DNA from: Chitinophagales bacterium
GTDB taxonomy: Bacteria > Bacteroidota > Bacteroidia > Chitinophagales > Saprospiraceae
Assembly (NCBI GenBank): GCA_013298845.1
Contig: JAAFJN010000030.1
Location: forward strand, 1-63,933
DNA length: 63,933 nucleotides
Direction of reading: 5' to 3'
Below are positions 18,938-27,517 of this stretch, in pieces. A model generated the notes under the pieces. The model was not told where the DNA came from, searched no databases, and was given only the letters and a program-made list of their open reading frames with translations. Both the position numbers and the translations under genes were made by a program. Each line of letters starts with the position of its first letter. Positions within the stretch are counted from its first letter, which is position 1.

Positions 18938-19150
18938 ATGACTCAATATTTCGACTTGAATGATCAGGAATTTATTCCCCTGAATATGTTGCTCAAGTAC
19001 CTTCAATTGGCCGAAACCGGCGGCGAAGCCAATTTGCTCATCAGCAACGGACACGTGAAGGTGAACAACGCCGTTGAGACCCAAAAACGAAAAAAACTAC
19101 GCACCGGCGATACGGTGGTAATGGGCAAAAACACCGTCATTATTCGTTAA
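18938..19150 (+). CDS. S4-domain RNA-binding protein (YbcJ-like)
   Basis: This 70-residue protein consists of little more than an S4 RNA-binding fold: LNMLLKYLQLAETGGEANLLISNGHVKVNN, then a KRKKLRTGDTV turn. It resembles the YbcJ/YaaA family of small S4 proteins. The target RNA is unknown. It starts 93 bp after atpG beyond the operon terminator, and only 13 bp separate it from the VOC gene, so the two are likely one transcript. Confidence 0.88.
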   Translation: MTQYFDLNDQEFIPLNMLLKYLQLAETGGEANLLISNGHVKVNNAVETQKRKKLRTGDTVVMGKNTVIIR

Positions 19151-19163
19151 TTTCCCCTTCTTT

Positions 19164-19550
19164 ATGTTGTTGAATAAAGTCCATCATATCGCAATCATTA
19201 GCGCTGATTACGCTGTTTCAAAACGTTTTTACACCGAAATACTGGGTTTAACCCCCATTCGGGAAGTCTATCGGGAAGCGCGGGATTCGTGGAAACTGGA
19301 TTTGGCGTTGGGAGAGCAATACATCATCGAATTGTTTTCGTTCCCCGATCCACCCGCCCGGCCTTCGCGCCCGGAAGCCGTGGGGTTACGCCATTTGGCC
19401 TTTGAAGTGGATGATTTGGATAGGGTAGTGGCGCACCTCGAAAGCCACGGCGTTGTGGTAGAACCCATTCGCGTGGATGAGTTCACCGATAAACGTTTTA
19501 CATTTATTGCCGATCCGGACGGGTTGCCATTGGAGTTTTACGAAAAATAA
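19164..19550 (+). CDS. VOC-fold metalloprotein (glyoxalase I/YaeR-like)
   Basis: This 128-residue vicinal-oxygen-chelate protein has two beta-alpha-beta-beta-beta units. Likely metal ligands are the His in VHHIAIIS, the Glu in YIIELFSF, the His in LRHLAFEV and the Glu in LPLEFYEK. The pattern fits the YaeR/SMU-type glyoxalase-like family, whose physiological substrates are poorly defined; a lactoylglutathione lyase role is possible but not shown. Start and length are normal. Confidence 0.88.
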   Translation: MLLNKVHHIAIISADYAVSKRFYTEILGLTPIREVYREARDSWKLDLALGEQYIIELFSFPDPPARPSRPEAVGLRHLAFEVDDLDRVVAHLESHGVVVEPIRVDEFTDKRFTFIADPDGLPLEFYEK

Positions 19551-19556
19551 AATTAA

Positions 19557-19598
19557 CCCAAAAAAATCGGGGTTGTTCTTTTGACAGAACAACCCCGA
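19557..19598 (-). terminator. Terminator of the T9SS thioredoxin-fold gene
   Basis: TCGGGGTTGTTCT (19567-19579) pairs with AGAACAACCCCGA (19586-19598). The A-run at its left (19560-19566) reads as T on the minus strand, so it ends minus-strand transcription from 19636. The hairpin may also stop the VOC transcript. Confidence 0.82.
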
Positions 19599-19635
19599 AT
19601 ATGTTTAATCCATTTACCTCAAACGAGGCGAGGGA

Positions 19636-21144
19636 TTAGTTTACAGAGAATGTACGTGTTACAGTACCTTCAGCCGTGCGCAGGCTGATCATGTAAATAC
19701 CCGCAGAAAGGTCAGATACGTTGATCGTTTGGTTGTTAGCACCGGCGCTGTAGTTAGTAGTACCGAGGTCACGAACAGTTTGGCCCAAAGAGTTAGAGAT
19801 AACCATTTGAACTTCAGCGGCAGATTTCATGCTGAAATCAACGCGAACTACGTCCGTAGCAGGGTTCGGGAATACACGCATTGTACCGGCTTCAACGATG
19901 TCGTTTACACCTACGATACCATCAGCACCGAAGATGGTGTTTTCGTCGGCGAAGTTACAACCACCGTTTGCCAAAATATTGGTTGGAGTTGCAGTTTCAA
20001 ACAGTTTGTAGTAACCAGTAGCCTGGAAGCACATACCGTCGCCGTAAGAGTCCACCATGTGGAGGAAGTAGCAACCATCGGCTGGAACTTCAATTGTTTC
20101 GGTGAATACAGCGTTGTTGCCGTAAGAACCTGGGCCAACTGCCGGAGTACCGGTGTTTGCACCGTTAGGACCAACGAGTTCGTTACCGCCAAAGCCGTAA
20201 ACAGTACCCTGGTCGTCCAATACTTCCCAGTATGTTTCCTGGCCGTAACCGTCAGTTTTAAACTCCAATGTAAGCGATTTTGTAGCCGTGTTTTTCGCTT
20301 TAGAGTACGATTTTTGTTTAAAAATTTGCGTTGTTGGCTCAATACCGTTCATCGTTTTAACGGTTGCTTTAACGATAGTAGCACCAGTCGCCTGGATTTC
20401 GTTAAACTCGATCAAACGTGGGAACAAAGAAGGAATTGGGTCCGTGTAGTTCAATGTTTGAACCAATTGGTTGTTCACGCGCAATTCAATGACCACTGAT
20501 TTAAGCGTGTCAGTACCAGAGTTTACGATCATCAGGTTTGGCGTCATGGATTGTGTACCGCAGATTTTGCCGTAAGTATAATCTGAGTCCAAAGTCAAAG
20601 CCGTCAAAGCAGTACCCGGAGTTGCTTCTGGGCAAGCGTCAACTTTCGCTTTCATGGCGGCTACACCCAATTGACCAACTTCAGACACCAAGTGATTTTG
20701 GCAAATCAAGTAGATTGTTGGGAAGTAAGCAATTTTGTACGCCTCGGCGATTTCAGCGTTGTCAATGATGGGGTAAGGTGTGCCGTTAATCCAGTTGCCC
20801 TGGGTAGTTGGACACGCGGTGGTGTTACCCATTAAGCAATCCATATCGGTGCTTGGGTCACCTTCTACAAATAATACCATCAATTCATTGGTACCGTTAG
20901 GACCGTACTGCTCGTACAATGTTTCGAGCGTGTGGGTGTTGTGGTAGTTCCAGCATGGACCGCACCAGGTTGCTGATACGTCAAGAATAACTGCCTTACC
21001 GGATTCAACGATTTCGTACAGGTTAACAGGGTTGCCATTGATATCTACGGCGTCAAAATTAGGCGCAATAGAGTTGGGTGCCAACTGAGCATTAGCAGCC
21101 CCGCAGATAGCCAAAGCAGCAAAGAGCGTTAGTAGTTTTTTCAT
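19636..21144 (-). CDS. T9SS-exported protein with N-terminal thioredoxin fold
   Basis: This 502-residue secreted protein has a signal peptide (1-19) and an AhpC/TlpA-like thioredoxin domain with an intact WCGPC active site (Cys61, Cys64). A middle beta-rich region carries KTDGYGQETYWEVLDDQGTVYGFGG and GCYFLHMVDSYGDGMC. A type A T9SS C-terminal sorting domain begins near residue 425 (MRVFPNPATDVVRVDF) and ends in TRTFSVN. The CTD predicts export through the type IX system to the cell surface or medium. A thioredoxin fold outside the cell suggests disulfide handling or mere adhesion; the role is unknown. Confidence 0.9.
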   Translation of the reverse strand: MKKLLTLFAALAICGAANAQLAPNSIAPNFDAVDINGNPVNLYEIVESGKAVILDVSATWCGPCWNYHNTHTLETLYEQYGPNGTNELMVLFVEGDPSTDMDCLMGNTTACPTTQGNWINGTPYPIIDNAEIAEAYKIAYFPTIYLICQNHLVSEVGQLGVAAMKAKVDACPEATPGTALTALTLDSDYTYGKICGTQSMTPNLMIVNSGTDTLKSVVIELRVNNQLVQTLNYTDPIPSLFPRLIEFNEIQATGATIVKATVKTMNGIEPTTQIFKQKSYSKAKNTATKSLTLEFKTDGYGQETYWEVLDDQGTVYGFGGNELVGPNGANTGTPAVGPGSYGNNAVFTETIEVPADGCYFLHMVDSYGDGMCFQATGYYKLFETATPTNILANGGCNFADENTIFGADGIVGVNDIVEAGTMRVFPNPATDVVRVDFSMKSAAEVQMVISNSLGQTVRDLGTTNYSAGANNQTINVSDLSAGIYMISLRTAEGTVTRTFSVN

Positions 21145-21259
21145 GTGAGAAAACGTAAAAATGTAAATAAAAAAGTGGAAAGAATTTAGTTGCTTGATCT
21201 ACAAAGGTTTACAAAAGGTTTATTCAGCAGAATAATAAACAGTTAAGTTTATGTGATAG

Positions 21260-21267
21260 CAAATGTA
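21260..21267 (-). promoter_or_regulatory. -7 box TACATTTG of the T9SS thioredoxin-fold gene
   Basis: TAnnTTTG match on the minus strand, about 115 bp upstream of the start codon, with a TTG 24 bp further upstream (slightly long spacing). Confidence 0.5.
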
Positions 21268-21369
21268 CTACTTTACTTATGTTATAACCTACAATTAGCA
21301 AAAAATTATCCAAAAAAGCAAAAATTGGGCAAATGGACTAATTTACAGGGGCGATATTCGTAATTTTGC

Positions 21370-21792
21370 ATGATGAAATTATTTCGCATATTGACGTTGG
21401 CACTTATGGTGCTGTTTAGCGGGTGGGCGGTTTCCTGCCGCCAGGAGGCGCCTACCGTCAAGCCGGTGCCGGTCAAGGACAAAACCCCTTCTTCCGGTTC
21501 GGTTTCAACACCTTCAGGTAAAAATATTCCCGCTTACGTGTTGGAAACATTGGCTTACGTGAAACAATACCAAAAAGCCCCCGAAGGCTACGTGGGCGGC
21601 CGTGAGTTTCAGAATCGGGAAAAAAACTTACCCCTCAAAACTCCTGATGGCTCCAAGATTCGTTACCGCGAATGGGACGTTCACCCCAAAGAACGCGGCG
21701 TAAATCGGGGGGCCGAGCGCCTGGTCACCGGAAATGATCAAAGCGCCTGGTACACCAAAAACCACTACAAAAGTTTTACCCGCATCGAATAG
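21370..21792 (+). CDS. Secreted barnase-like ribonuclease
   Basis: This 140-residue protein has an N-terminal signal/lipoprotein-like segment ending in VSC (Cys23) and a C-terminal microbial RNase (barnase/RNase T1 superfamily) domain. GGREFQNREKNLPLK aligns with the barnase GGDIFSNRE segment. Likely catalytic residues are Glu101 (YREWDV), Arg117 (GAERLV) and His132 (KNHYKSFTRIE), all present. It should cut RNA outside the cytoplasm. No barstar-like inhibitor gene is next to it. A TAATTTTG box ends one base before the first ATG, so translation may start leaderless at the second ATG (21373). Confidence 0.88.
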   Translation: MMKLFRILTLALMVLFSGWAVSCRQEAPTVKPVPVKDKTPSSGSVSTPSGKNIPAYVLETLAYVKQYQKAPEGYVGGREFQNREKNLPLKTPDGSKIRYREWDVHPKERGVNRGAERLVTGNDQSAWYTKNHYKSFTRIE

Positions 21793-21799
21793 TTGCTTT

Positions 21800-24358
21800 T
21801 TAGCGCATTAATCCGTTAAAAAAGACAGCATTGCCCATTAAGCGCTGGGTACCGTACCAAAATCCCCGAAAATTGGGGTTCACGGCAAAACTAATCACTT
21901 TACCACTGCCCACGGTTTGCACCGTAGCGGCGGCGGCTTGCGCCACCAGTGGCTGCTGTGTGGCGTGCATATAACCCGCTAACAACGGTTTTTGCGTGAA
22001 CAACAACGGGTTTTGCCACGCATTTGACGTGGGTTCCAGGTACAGCGCGTCCGGTAAAAAAACCGACATGGGGCCGTCTGTTAAGCCGTAACACAACGGG
22101 TGCGAAGCATCGGCGGTGGCCGTAAAGATGGCACCGGGCATAGTGCGCGCCGCGTTCAGGTCGGTTTTGCCGGTAAAAGGCAATTGTTTTTTGTCGCCGC
22201 CGGTGACCGTTGGCAAACTACGCCATTCGCTGTTGCCAATACCCGCCTGTTTGAGCCATTTTACGGCCGCTCCGGTGGCGATAATGGTGCCCCCTTCCGT
22301 GGCAAAATCCTTTATTTTTTCAATGGGCATGTTCTCGTAGCGGCCATCGGGCAAAATCATGACGTTGTATTTGCTCAAATTGGCGCTGCCCAATCGTTCT
22401 TTGTCCAATAAAACCGGCGGCATCCCGAGGCGGGTATCGAGGTAATGCCAAATTTCCCCGGCATCGAGCGGACTGGTCCCGTCGCCGGTGATGAGCACCA
22501 CTTTGGGCAAAGTAGCGTTGACAAAGTTATTGCTGCCCAAAAACGGGCCTTTGGTGGTTTGCCCGTTGTTGGTAATGGTGTAATGACGCGCTACGCTGCT
22601 CCGGTCCAATACTTTTTTTAACCCCAAAAACATACCGGTCTGGCGATCATTGTTAATGACCAAACTCCCGGGTGCAAAGGATTTCCCTTCCGTTTCAAAG
22701 GGCAAAGTGGCTATTTTTACGCGGTATTTGGCTTTTTGTAATTGTACCAACGTGGGCAATAACCCCGGTGCGTCGGCGGGAATAATAAAGGCATAGGCCA
22801 GTGAATCGGCGCCGTTGGCGGCCCGTGTACCGGTGCCCAAATCGGTATTGTTGAGCGGTTGGAGATTTTTAAAAGCGGCGGTGTTTCCGGCGTCAAGGGC
22901 GGCCCAATCTAACCCAAAAGCATCGGGCAGGGTCCAGGCGGAAATATCGTAAAAAACGCTGTCCTGAAACTGGGTAAACCGCTCAAAAATGCCACGAATC
23001 AGGCGGTATTGCGGTTGGGTAACCGGCACCACCACCGATTTTCCCGCTTTAAACACGCGGTTATCGGTCACAATATCTTTGTCGGAGGTATAACATTGGA
23101 TGCGGTGAATGGCCAACATCCGTTTGGTGAGTTCATCCAAGGCGGTGTTATCGGCTCCTTTGGCTTGCAAAACGTAGCCGCGAACGGGGCTTTTTTTACT
23201 TTCTTCTAAACCCGATTGGTAAAAATCGCGGAGGTATTGGTTCAGTTCTGCGCGTTTGTCGCGAACGGCGTTCAGGGTACTAAACGAAGTAATGACCTGA
23301 TTGCGCACCGAATAAGCAAACGTAAGCAAACCGTTGTTGGTTTCCTGCGCACTGCCCCGGCTGCTGCCTTGTTCAAACAAAATACCGATGCAGCCATTCG
23401 CATCGGGGTAAGTGGAGCCTTTGCCGTAGTAAAAATCGTCGAAGTTTTCGCCGGAGTAAAACTGGATTCCTTTTTCCGACAAAGCCCGGGCGTGGTATTG
23501 GGCTATTTCGCCAGTGAGTTGCTGGTTGCGCGCGGGCGTAACCGGGTTCACGCGCGAGGGTACACCGGGTTGAAAGAAAAACGTGCTGTTGGACCCCATT
23601 TCGTGGTGGTCGGTGAGCACATTGGGGTGCCATTCCTGCAAAATGCGCACCCGGCCTTCCGATTCAGGTTGTTGCATCACCAGCCAGTCCCGGTTGAGGT
23701 CAAACCAGTAGTGGTTGGTACGGCCACTCGGCCAGGTTTCGTTAAATTCGTCGTGGGCCGGGTCTGGTACCAATGACTGGGAGCGGCGGGTGTTAACCCA
23801 CGAGGAAAAGCGTTGCATCCCGTCGGGGTTAAAGCAGGGATCCAGCAGAATAACGGTATTTTTTAACAATTCCTCTACGTCGTCACCCTGGGCAGCGGCC
23901 AACCAATACGCAACGGCCAATGCCGCGTTGGCACCGCTGGCTTCGTTGCCGTGAATGGAATAACCCATGTACAGCACGGCGGGTAGGTCTTTGGCCTGCA
24001 CGGATGGCTGGGCTTCAGGGTTAATCCACTGTTCGCGGGCGCTTTTTATTTCGTCCAGGCGCTTCAGGTTATCGGGGTGCGTAATGGTTAGGCAAATGAG
24101 TGGACGGTGCTCGTGGGTTTTGCCATATTCGCGCAGTTGGATGCGGTTACTGGTGCGTGCCAGTTCGCGCATGTAGCCCAGTTGCTGATCGTGGCTGGCG
24201 TGCCAATCGCCCACTTCAAACCCCAAAAAACTGGCCGGGGTGGGAACGTTGGGGTCGTAATTGGCGCGGGCAGGATAATAAAAAAGCGACGACTGCTCCT
24301 GTGCGTGGACAAAAGCAGTCGTGGCGAAACAAAAAAGAACGATAAATAAGTAGCGCAT
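21800..24358 (-). CDS. Secreted M14-family zinc carboxypeptidase
   Basis: This 852-residue protein starts at the ATG at 24358, which gives a clean signal peptide (RYLFIVLFCFATTAFVHAQ); ATGs 3 and 8 codons upstream are in frame. The peptidase M14 domain has zinc ligands His and Glu in YSIHGNEASG and His in LTDHHEMGSN, plus LLDPCFNPDGMQRF. The C-terminal third looks like a class I glutamine-amidotransferase-like/ThuA domain (YNVMILPDGRYENMP, GGTIIATGAAVKWL) ending in beta strands. This architecture is common in Bacteroidota exopeptidases of unknown substrate. It ends 7 bp from the convergent RNase gene. Confidence 0.9.
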   Translation of the reverse strand: MRYLFIVLFCFATTAFVHAQEQSSLFYYPARANYDPNVPTPASFLGFEVGDWHASHDQQLGYMRELARTSNRIQLREYGKTHEHRPLICLTITHPDNLKRLDEIKSAREQWINPEAQPSVQAKDLPAVLYMGYSIHGNEASGANAALAVAYWLAAAQGDDVEELLKNTVILLDPCFNPDGMQRFSSWVNTRRSQSLVPDPAHDEFNETWPSGRTNHYWFDLNRDWLVMQQPESEGRVRILQEWHPNVLTDHHEMGSNSTFFFQPGVPSRVNPVTPARNQQLTGEIAQYHARALSEKGIQFYSGENFDDFYYGKGSTYPDANGCIGILFEQGSSRGSAQETNNGLLTFAYSVRNQVITSFSTLNAVRDKRAELNQYLRDFYQSGLEESKKSPVRGYVLQAKGADNTALDELTKRMLAIHRIQCYTSDKDIVTDNRVFKAGKSVVVPVTQPQYRLIRGIFERFTQFQDSVFYDISAWTLPDAFGLDWAALDAGNTAAFKNLQPLNNTDLGTGTRAANGADSLAYAFIIPADAPGLLPTLVQLQKAKYRVKIATLPFETEGKSFAPGSLVINNDRQTGMFLGLKKVLDRSSVARHYTITNNGQTTKGPFLGSNNFVNATLPKVVLITGDGTSPLDAGEIWHYLDTRLGMPPVLLDKERLGSANLSKYNVMILPDGRYENMPIEKIKDFATEGGTIIATGAAVKWLKQAGIGNSEWRSLPTVTGGDKKQLPFTGKTDLNAARTMPGAIFTATADASHPLCYGLTDGPMSVFLPDALYLEPTSNAWQNPLLFTQKPLLAGYMHATQQPLVAQAAAATVQTVGSGKVISFAVNPNFRGFWYGTQRLMGNAVFFNGLMR

Positions 24359-24386
24359 GATAATCATGCGGCAATGATACAACGTT

Positions 24387-24998
24387 CTACATTTTTTTCA
24401 AAGCAATGGCGGCAAGTTCTTTGATTTTGGGTAGGTTATCGGCCGGGTTATCGGCGTGGTCTAACTTCAATTGCAAACAAAGATGGCCTTTTTTTACCAT
24501 CAACATGCCAAGGCTGGGACTCCAGATGGCACCTTCGCCCAAATCGGTAAATTCTTCGGAGTACCCGTTGATATGGTCTTTTTTGTGCATTTCGTATTGC
24601 GCCGATGCCACCGCCAGTGTACCGTAGTTCAGTACTTCTACCACCAGAGCACTTTCGGGGTTGGTCGCAATATTGGGGTTTTTATCCTGGGCGATTTCGC
24701 GCTCGCGCCAATCGGGTTTTTTCCAGCGGCGCAAACAAAACGCTTTACCGGGCAGTACGTCGCGGTTCGCCAAATCGCGTTTTTCTTCAATCCCAAATAC
24801 CGCGTAAAATTCCTGATCGGTGATAACATCGCAGGGGGAATTGAGCCAAGGGTTGGCCATCCGAACGGGATTACCCGAAGAATCGAGTTCCTGTTTGGGG
24901 CCGACGTTGGTTTCGGCGTTAGTGGGTTTTACTTCTGATTTACAGGAGACCAGGCAAATGGCAAAAACCAGCATGGCCGTTGTAATGTAATGAGACAT
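24387..24998 (-). CDS. Lipoprotein of unknown function
   Basis: This 203-residue protein has a lipobox (LVSC, Cys19). A longer open frame extends upstream to 25634, but it overlaps the neighbouring permease in another frame and is not real; the ATG at 24998 sits just before the signal sequence and downstream of a good promoter. The mature part has paired cysteines, DVITDQEFYAVFGI, an R/K/W-rich patch, and a C-terminal strand-helix unit (GHLCLQLKLD...IKELAAIALKKM), as in proteins that hold a DUF-type alpha/beta fold. No function is recognised. It lies 28 bp upstream of the M14 gene and is likely co-transcribed with it. Confidence 0.75.
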   Translation of the reverse strand: MSHYITTAMLVFAICLVSCKSEVKPTNAETNVGPKQELDSSGNPVRMANPWLNSPCDVITDQEFYAVFGIEEKRDLANRDVLPGKAFCLRRWKKPDWREREIAQDKNPNIATNPESALVVEVLNYGTLAVASAQYEMHKKDHINGYSEEFTDLGEGAIWSPSLGMLMVKKGHLCLQLKLDHADNPADNLPKIKELAAIALKKM

Positions 24999-25029
24999 AG
25001 ATATGATAAAAATTAAAAGAAAAAGGCCG

Positions 25030-25058
25030 CAAAGATACATTGTTTCGGTGTTAACCAA
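25030..25058 (-). promoter_or_regulatory. Promoter of the lipoprotein-M14 pair, TTG-N18-TATCTTTG
   Basis: Minus-strand TTG (25058-25056) and TATCTTTG (25037-25030) with an 18-bp spacer; the lipoprotein start codon is 31 bp downstream. Confidence 0.65.
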
Positions 25059-25078
25059 TCTTCTTTTAACGAGCCTGT

Positions 25079-27496
25079 TTACTCCCGCTGCAAACTTCGT
25101 ACCGGATTTGCCAAAGCCGCCCGCGCCGCCTGTACACCAACCGTCGCAATGGCAATAACTGCCGCCATAATACCAGCCGCCAAAAACATCCACCAGCGCA
25201 ATTCGATGCGGTGCGCAAAGTCCAATAACCATTGTTGCATACCGTAACCGGCAATCGGGGCGGCCACCAACAAGGCTATTGCTACCAACCGAATCGAATC
25301 GCTCGCCAACAACGTGGTAATATTGGTTGCACTCGCGCCCAGCACTTTGCGAATACCAATTTCTTTGCGCCGCCGTTCGGTGTTGTACGCCATTAAACCA
25401 AACAGCCCCAAACACGAAATGGCAATCGCCAAAGCCGAAAATAACCCAAAAATGCGCGTTAATTGGGCTTCTGAATGGTATTGCTGCGCAAAATGATCGT
25501 CGAGGAACCAATACCGAAACAATTGGCCGGGATAAATTTGCGCCCAGGCCGTTTGCAATTGCGCCAGGGTTTGTTCCATCTGCCCGGCGTTGACGGTGAG
25601 CGTCAGGTAATCTAACCCATCCGAAGGTAAACAATAATACATCGTGGGTTTGGCGGGAACTTTGAGCGATTCGACGTAAAAATTATCCACCACCGCCATA
25701 ATGGTGGTACGCGCGTTGTTTTCGGCGTTTTCGTAGGCCAATTGCTCCCCAATGGCGCTTTCGGCGTTGGGGAATCCCAGCGCGTCCAGCATGGCTTTAT
25801 TGATGGTAACGTGCCGGTATTGGCGTTGGCGGTCGGGGAAAAGTTGGGGTTTACCCGCCAGCATTTTTATCCCGTACACTTCAAAAAACGCGGTGTCGGT
25901 TTCGATAAAATAAGACGTAATTTTGGTAAAATCGGCCTTTTTTACCCAATGAATCGGGCGGTTACTACCCGAAATAGCGTTGATGCCCAGTCCCGGCACA
26001 ATGGTAGAAGCCGTGAGTTGATCTACTTTGGCCAATTGGCGGCAAGCCGTTTTGAACAAGTCCAGGTTACGTCTTCCCAAGGTATCGCTGCCTTCGGCCG
26101 GTTGCGATTTGATGGCTATTTTTTGGTCCAAACTTAAACCCAAATCGTGGTTTTTTAAAAACGACACCTGCTGTCGAACCACAATCAGACTAATCATCAG
26201 GGCGATGGAAAACGCAAATTGCGTTACGACCAATACTTTTCTTAATGCCGCACCGCCCCCGTGAAAATTACCCCGCAGCGCCTGCACCGGTGCAAACCGC
26301 GACAATAACAACGCCGGATAAATGCCCGACAACAAGGCCATGCCGCCGAAAAAAGCGACCGTTTGGCCCCAAAATTGCCATTCGTCGGCGTAGTTAATTT
26401 GGTCCAATGGCCGGTCAATGAGCAACCCAAACCACGGCAAACTCACGCGGAGTAAGAACAGCGAACCTACCCCTGCCACCCCCGACAACAAGAAGTTTTC
26501 GGTAAAAAACTGCCGCATCAGGGCGGTTTTGGTGGCTCCAATGGATTTCCGAATGCCCACTTCTTTGGCGCGTTCCTGCGCCAGGGCCGTCGTAAGGTTG
26601 ATGTAGTTGATAAACGCAATTCCCAAAATAAACAAAGCCACCAGTTGGAGTAACTCCACCGTTCGGGCGCTGCCGTTGGGTTCAATTTCGTACGTTAGGT
26701 TGGAGTACAGGTGAATATCCCGGTAAGGTTGTACCTCCAGCCGAATGCCTTCTTTTTTTAAAAACTGCGCGTTGATCTCCGCCAAACGCCGCCGAACCTG
26801 ATCGGGCGTACTGCCGGGTTTCAATTGAATATAGGTATAGTCCCAGTACGATTCAAAATTGTCTTCGTGCCCGTTGGCGTAGCGGTTGGCCACCGAGGTC
26901 AATAGGTTGTATTTGAGGTGGGTATTGGTCGGCGGGTCGGCCACTACGGCTTTTACCGTATAATCGCCTCCGCACATGCTGCCATTGATCCGAAACGATT
27001 GCCCCACGGCCGATTTTTCACCAAAAACCTTACGCGCTGCGCTTTGGCTCATAATGGCACCGCCCGGCGTTTCCAACACCCCATCGAGGTTCCCTTCGAT
27101 AACTTGCGGGGGAAACATGCGCACAAAACCCTGATCGGTGCAAAAAAAGTGGGGTAATTCGTACGCTTGCGGCCCCACCTGAATGGTCACACTCGCTTCG
27201 CCCCGGTTATACAGGCGGGCAAAATCCACCACGTCGGCGACATCGGCTTTGAGCACCGGCCCCGTTGCGCTGTGCGAATTGGCATCCTGGGTCGTGACCG
27301 TTTCGCCGTTGAGCGTTTGGTTAAACACCCGCCAAATATCCGCCGCGTAGGGCGTTTGACGGTCGTAATGGCGTTCATACTGCACGTATTTGAGGATCAG
27401 CAGGCACGAAGTCATGCCCAAAATCAAACCGGTGAGGTTAATGGCCGTAAACACCGGGCGTTTTCGGAGCATCATTCTGAAATAGTGGGTCAACAT
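25079..27496 (-). CDS. MacB/FtsX-like ABC transporter permease (1)
   Basis: This 805-residue membrane protein has an N-terminal membrane helix (AINLTGLILGMTSCLLILKYV), a MacB-type periplasmic core, then FtsX membrane segments (ELLQLVALFILGIAFINYINLTTA; conserved ERAKEVGIRKSIGAT). A second periplasmic domain and FtsX block follow (NTERRRKEIGIRKVLGAS), and the protein ends in the family tail NPVRSLQRE. These double-FtsX permeases are common in Bacteroidota and work with a separate LolD/MacB-type ATPase, not present here. They are thought to export or sense envelope compounds. It lies 21 bp after the next permease, likely one operon. Confidence 0.9.
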   Translation of the reverse strand: MLTHYFRMMLRKRPVFTAINLTGLILGMTSCLLILKYVQYERHYDRQTPYAADIWRVFNQTLNGETVTTQDANSHSATGPVLKADVADVVDFARLYNRGEASVTIQVGPQAYELPHFFCTDQGFVRMFPPQVIEGNLDGVLETPGGAIMSQSAARKVFGEKSAVGQSFRINGSMCGGDYTVKAVVADPPTNTHLKYNLLTSVANRYANGHEDNFESYWDYTYIQLKPGSTPDQVRRRLAEINAQFLKKEGIRLEVQPYRDIHLYSNLTYEIEPNGSARTVELLQLVALFILGIAFINYINLTTALAQERAKEVGIRKSIGATKTALMRQFFTENFLLSGVAGVGSLFLLRVSLPWFGLLIDRPLDQINYADEWQFWGQTVAFFGGMALLSGIYPALLLSRFAPVQALRGNFHGGGAALRKVLVVTQFAFSIALMISLIVVRQQVSFLKNHDLGLSLDQKIAIKSQPAEGSDTLGRRNLDLFKTACRQLAKVDQLTASTIVPGLGINAISGSNRPIHWVKKADFTKITSYFIETDTAFFEVYGIKMLAGKPQLFPDRQRQYRHVTINKAMLDALGFPNAESAIGEQLAYENAENNARTTIMAVVDNFYVESLKVPAKPTMYYCLPSDGLDYLTLTVNAGQMEQTLAQLQTAWAQIYPGQLFRYWFLDDHFAQQYHSEAQLTRIFGLFSALAIAISCLGLFGLMAYNTERRRKEIGIRKVLGASATNITTLLASDSIRLVAIALLVAAPIAGYGMQQWLLDFAHRIELRWWMFLAAGIMAAVIAIATVGVQAARAALANPVRSLQRE

Positions 27497-27517
27497 GGCA
27501 TGTTCTTGTTTAATGGT

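Noticed and set aside
24999-25634. N-terminal extension of the lipoprotein frame
   Set aside because: It overlaps the permease gene in another frame and would bury the lipoprotein signal peptide; a promoter lies inside it.
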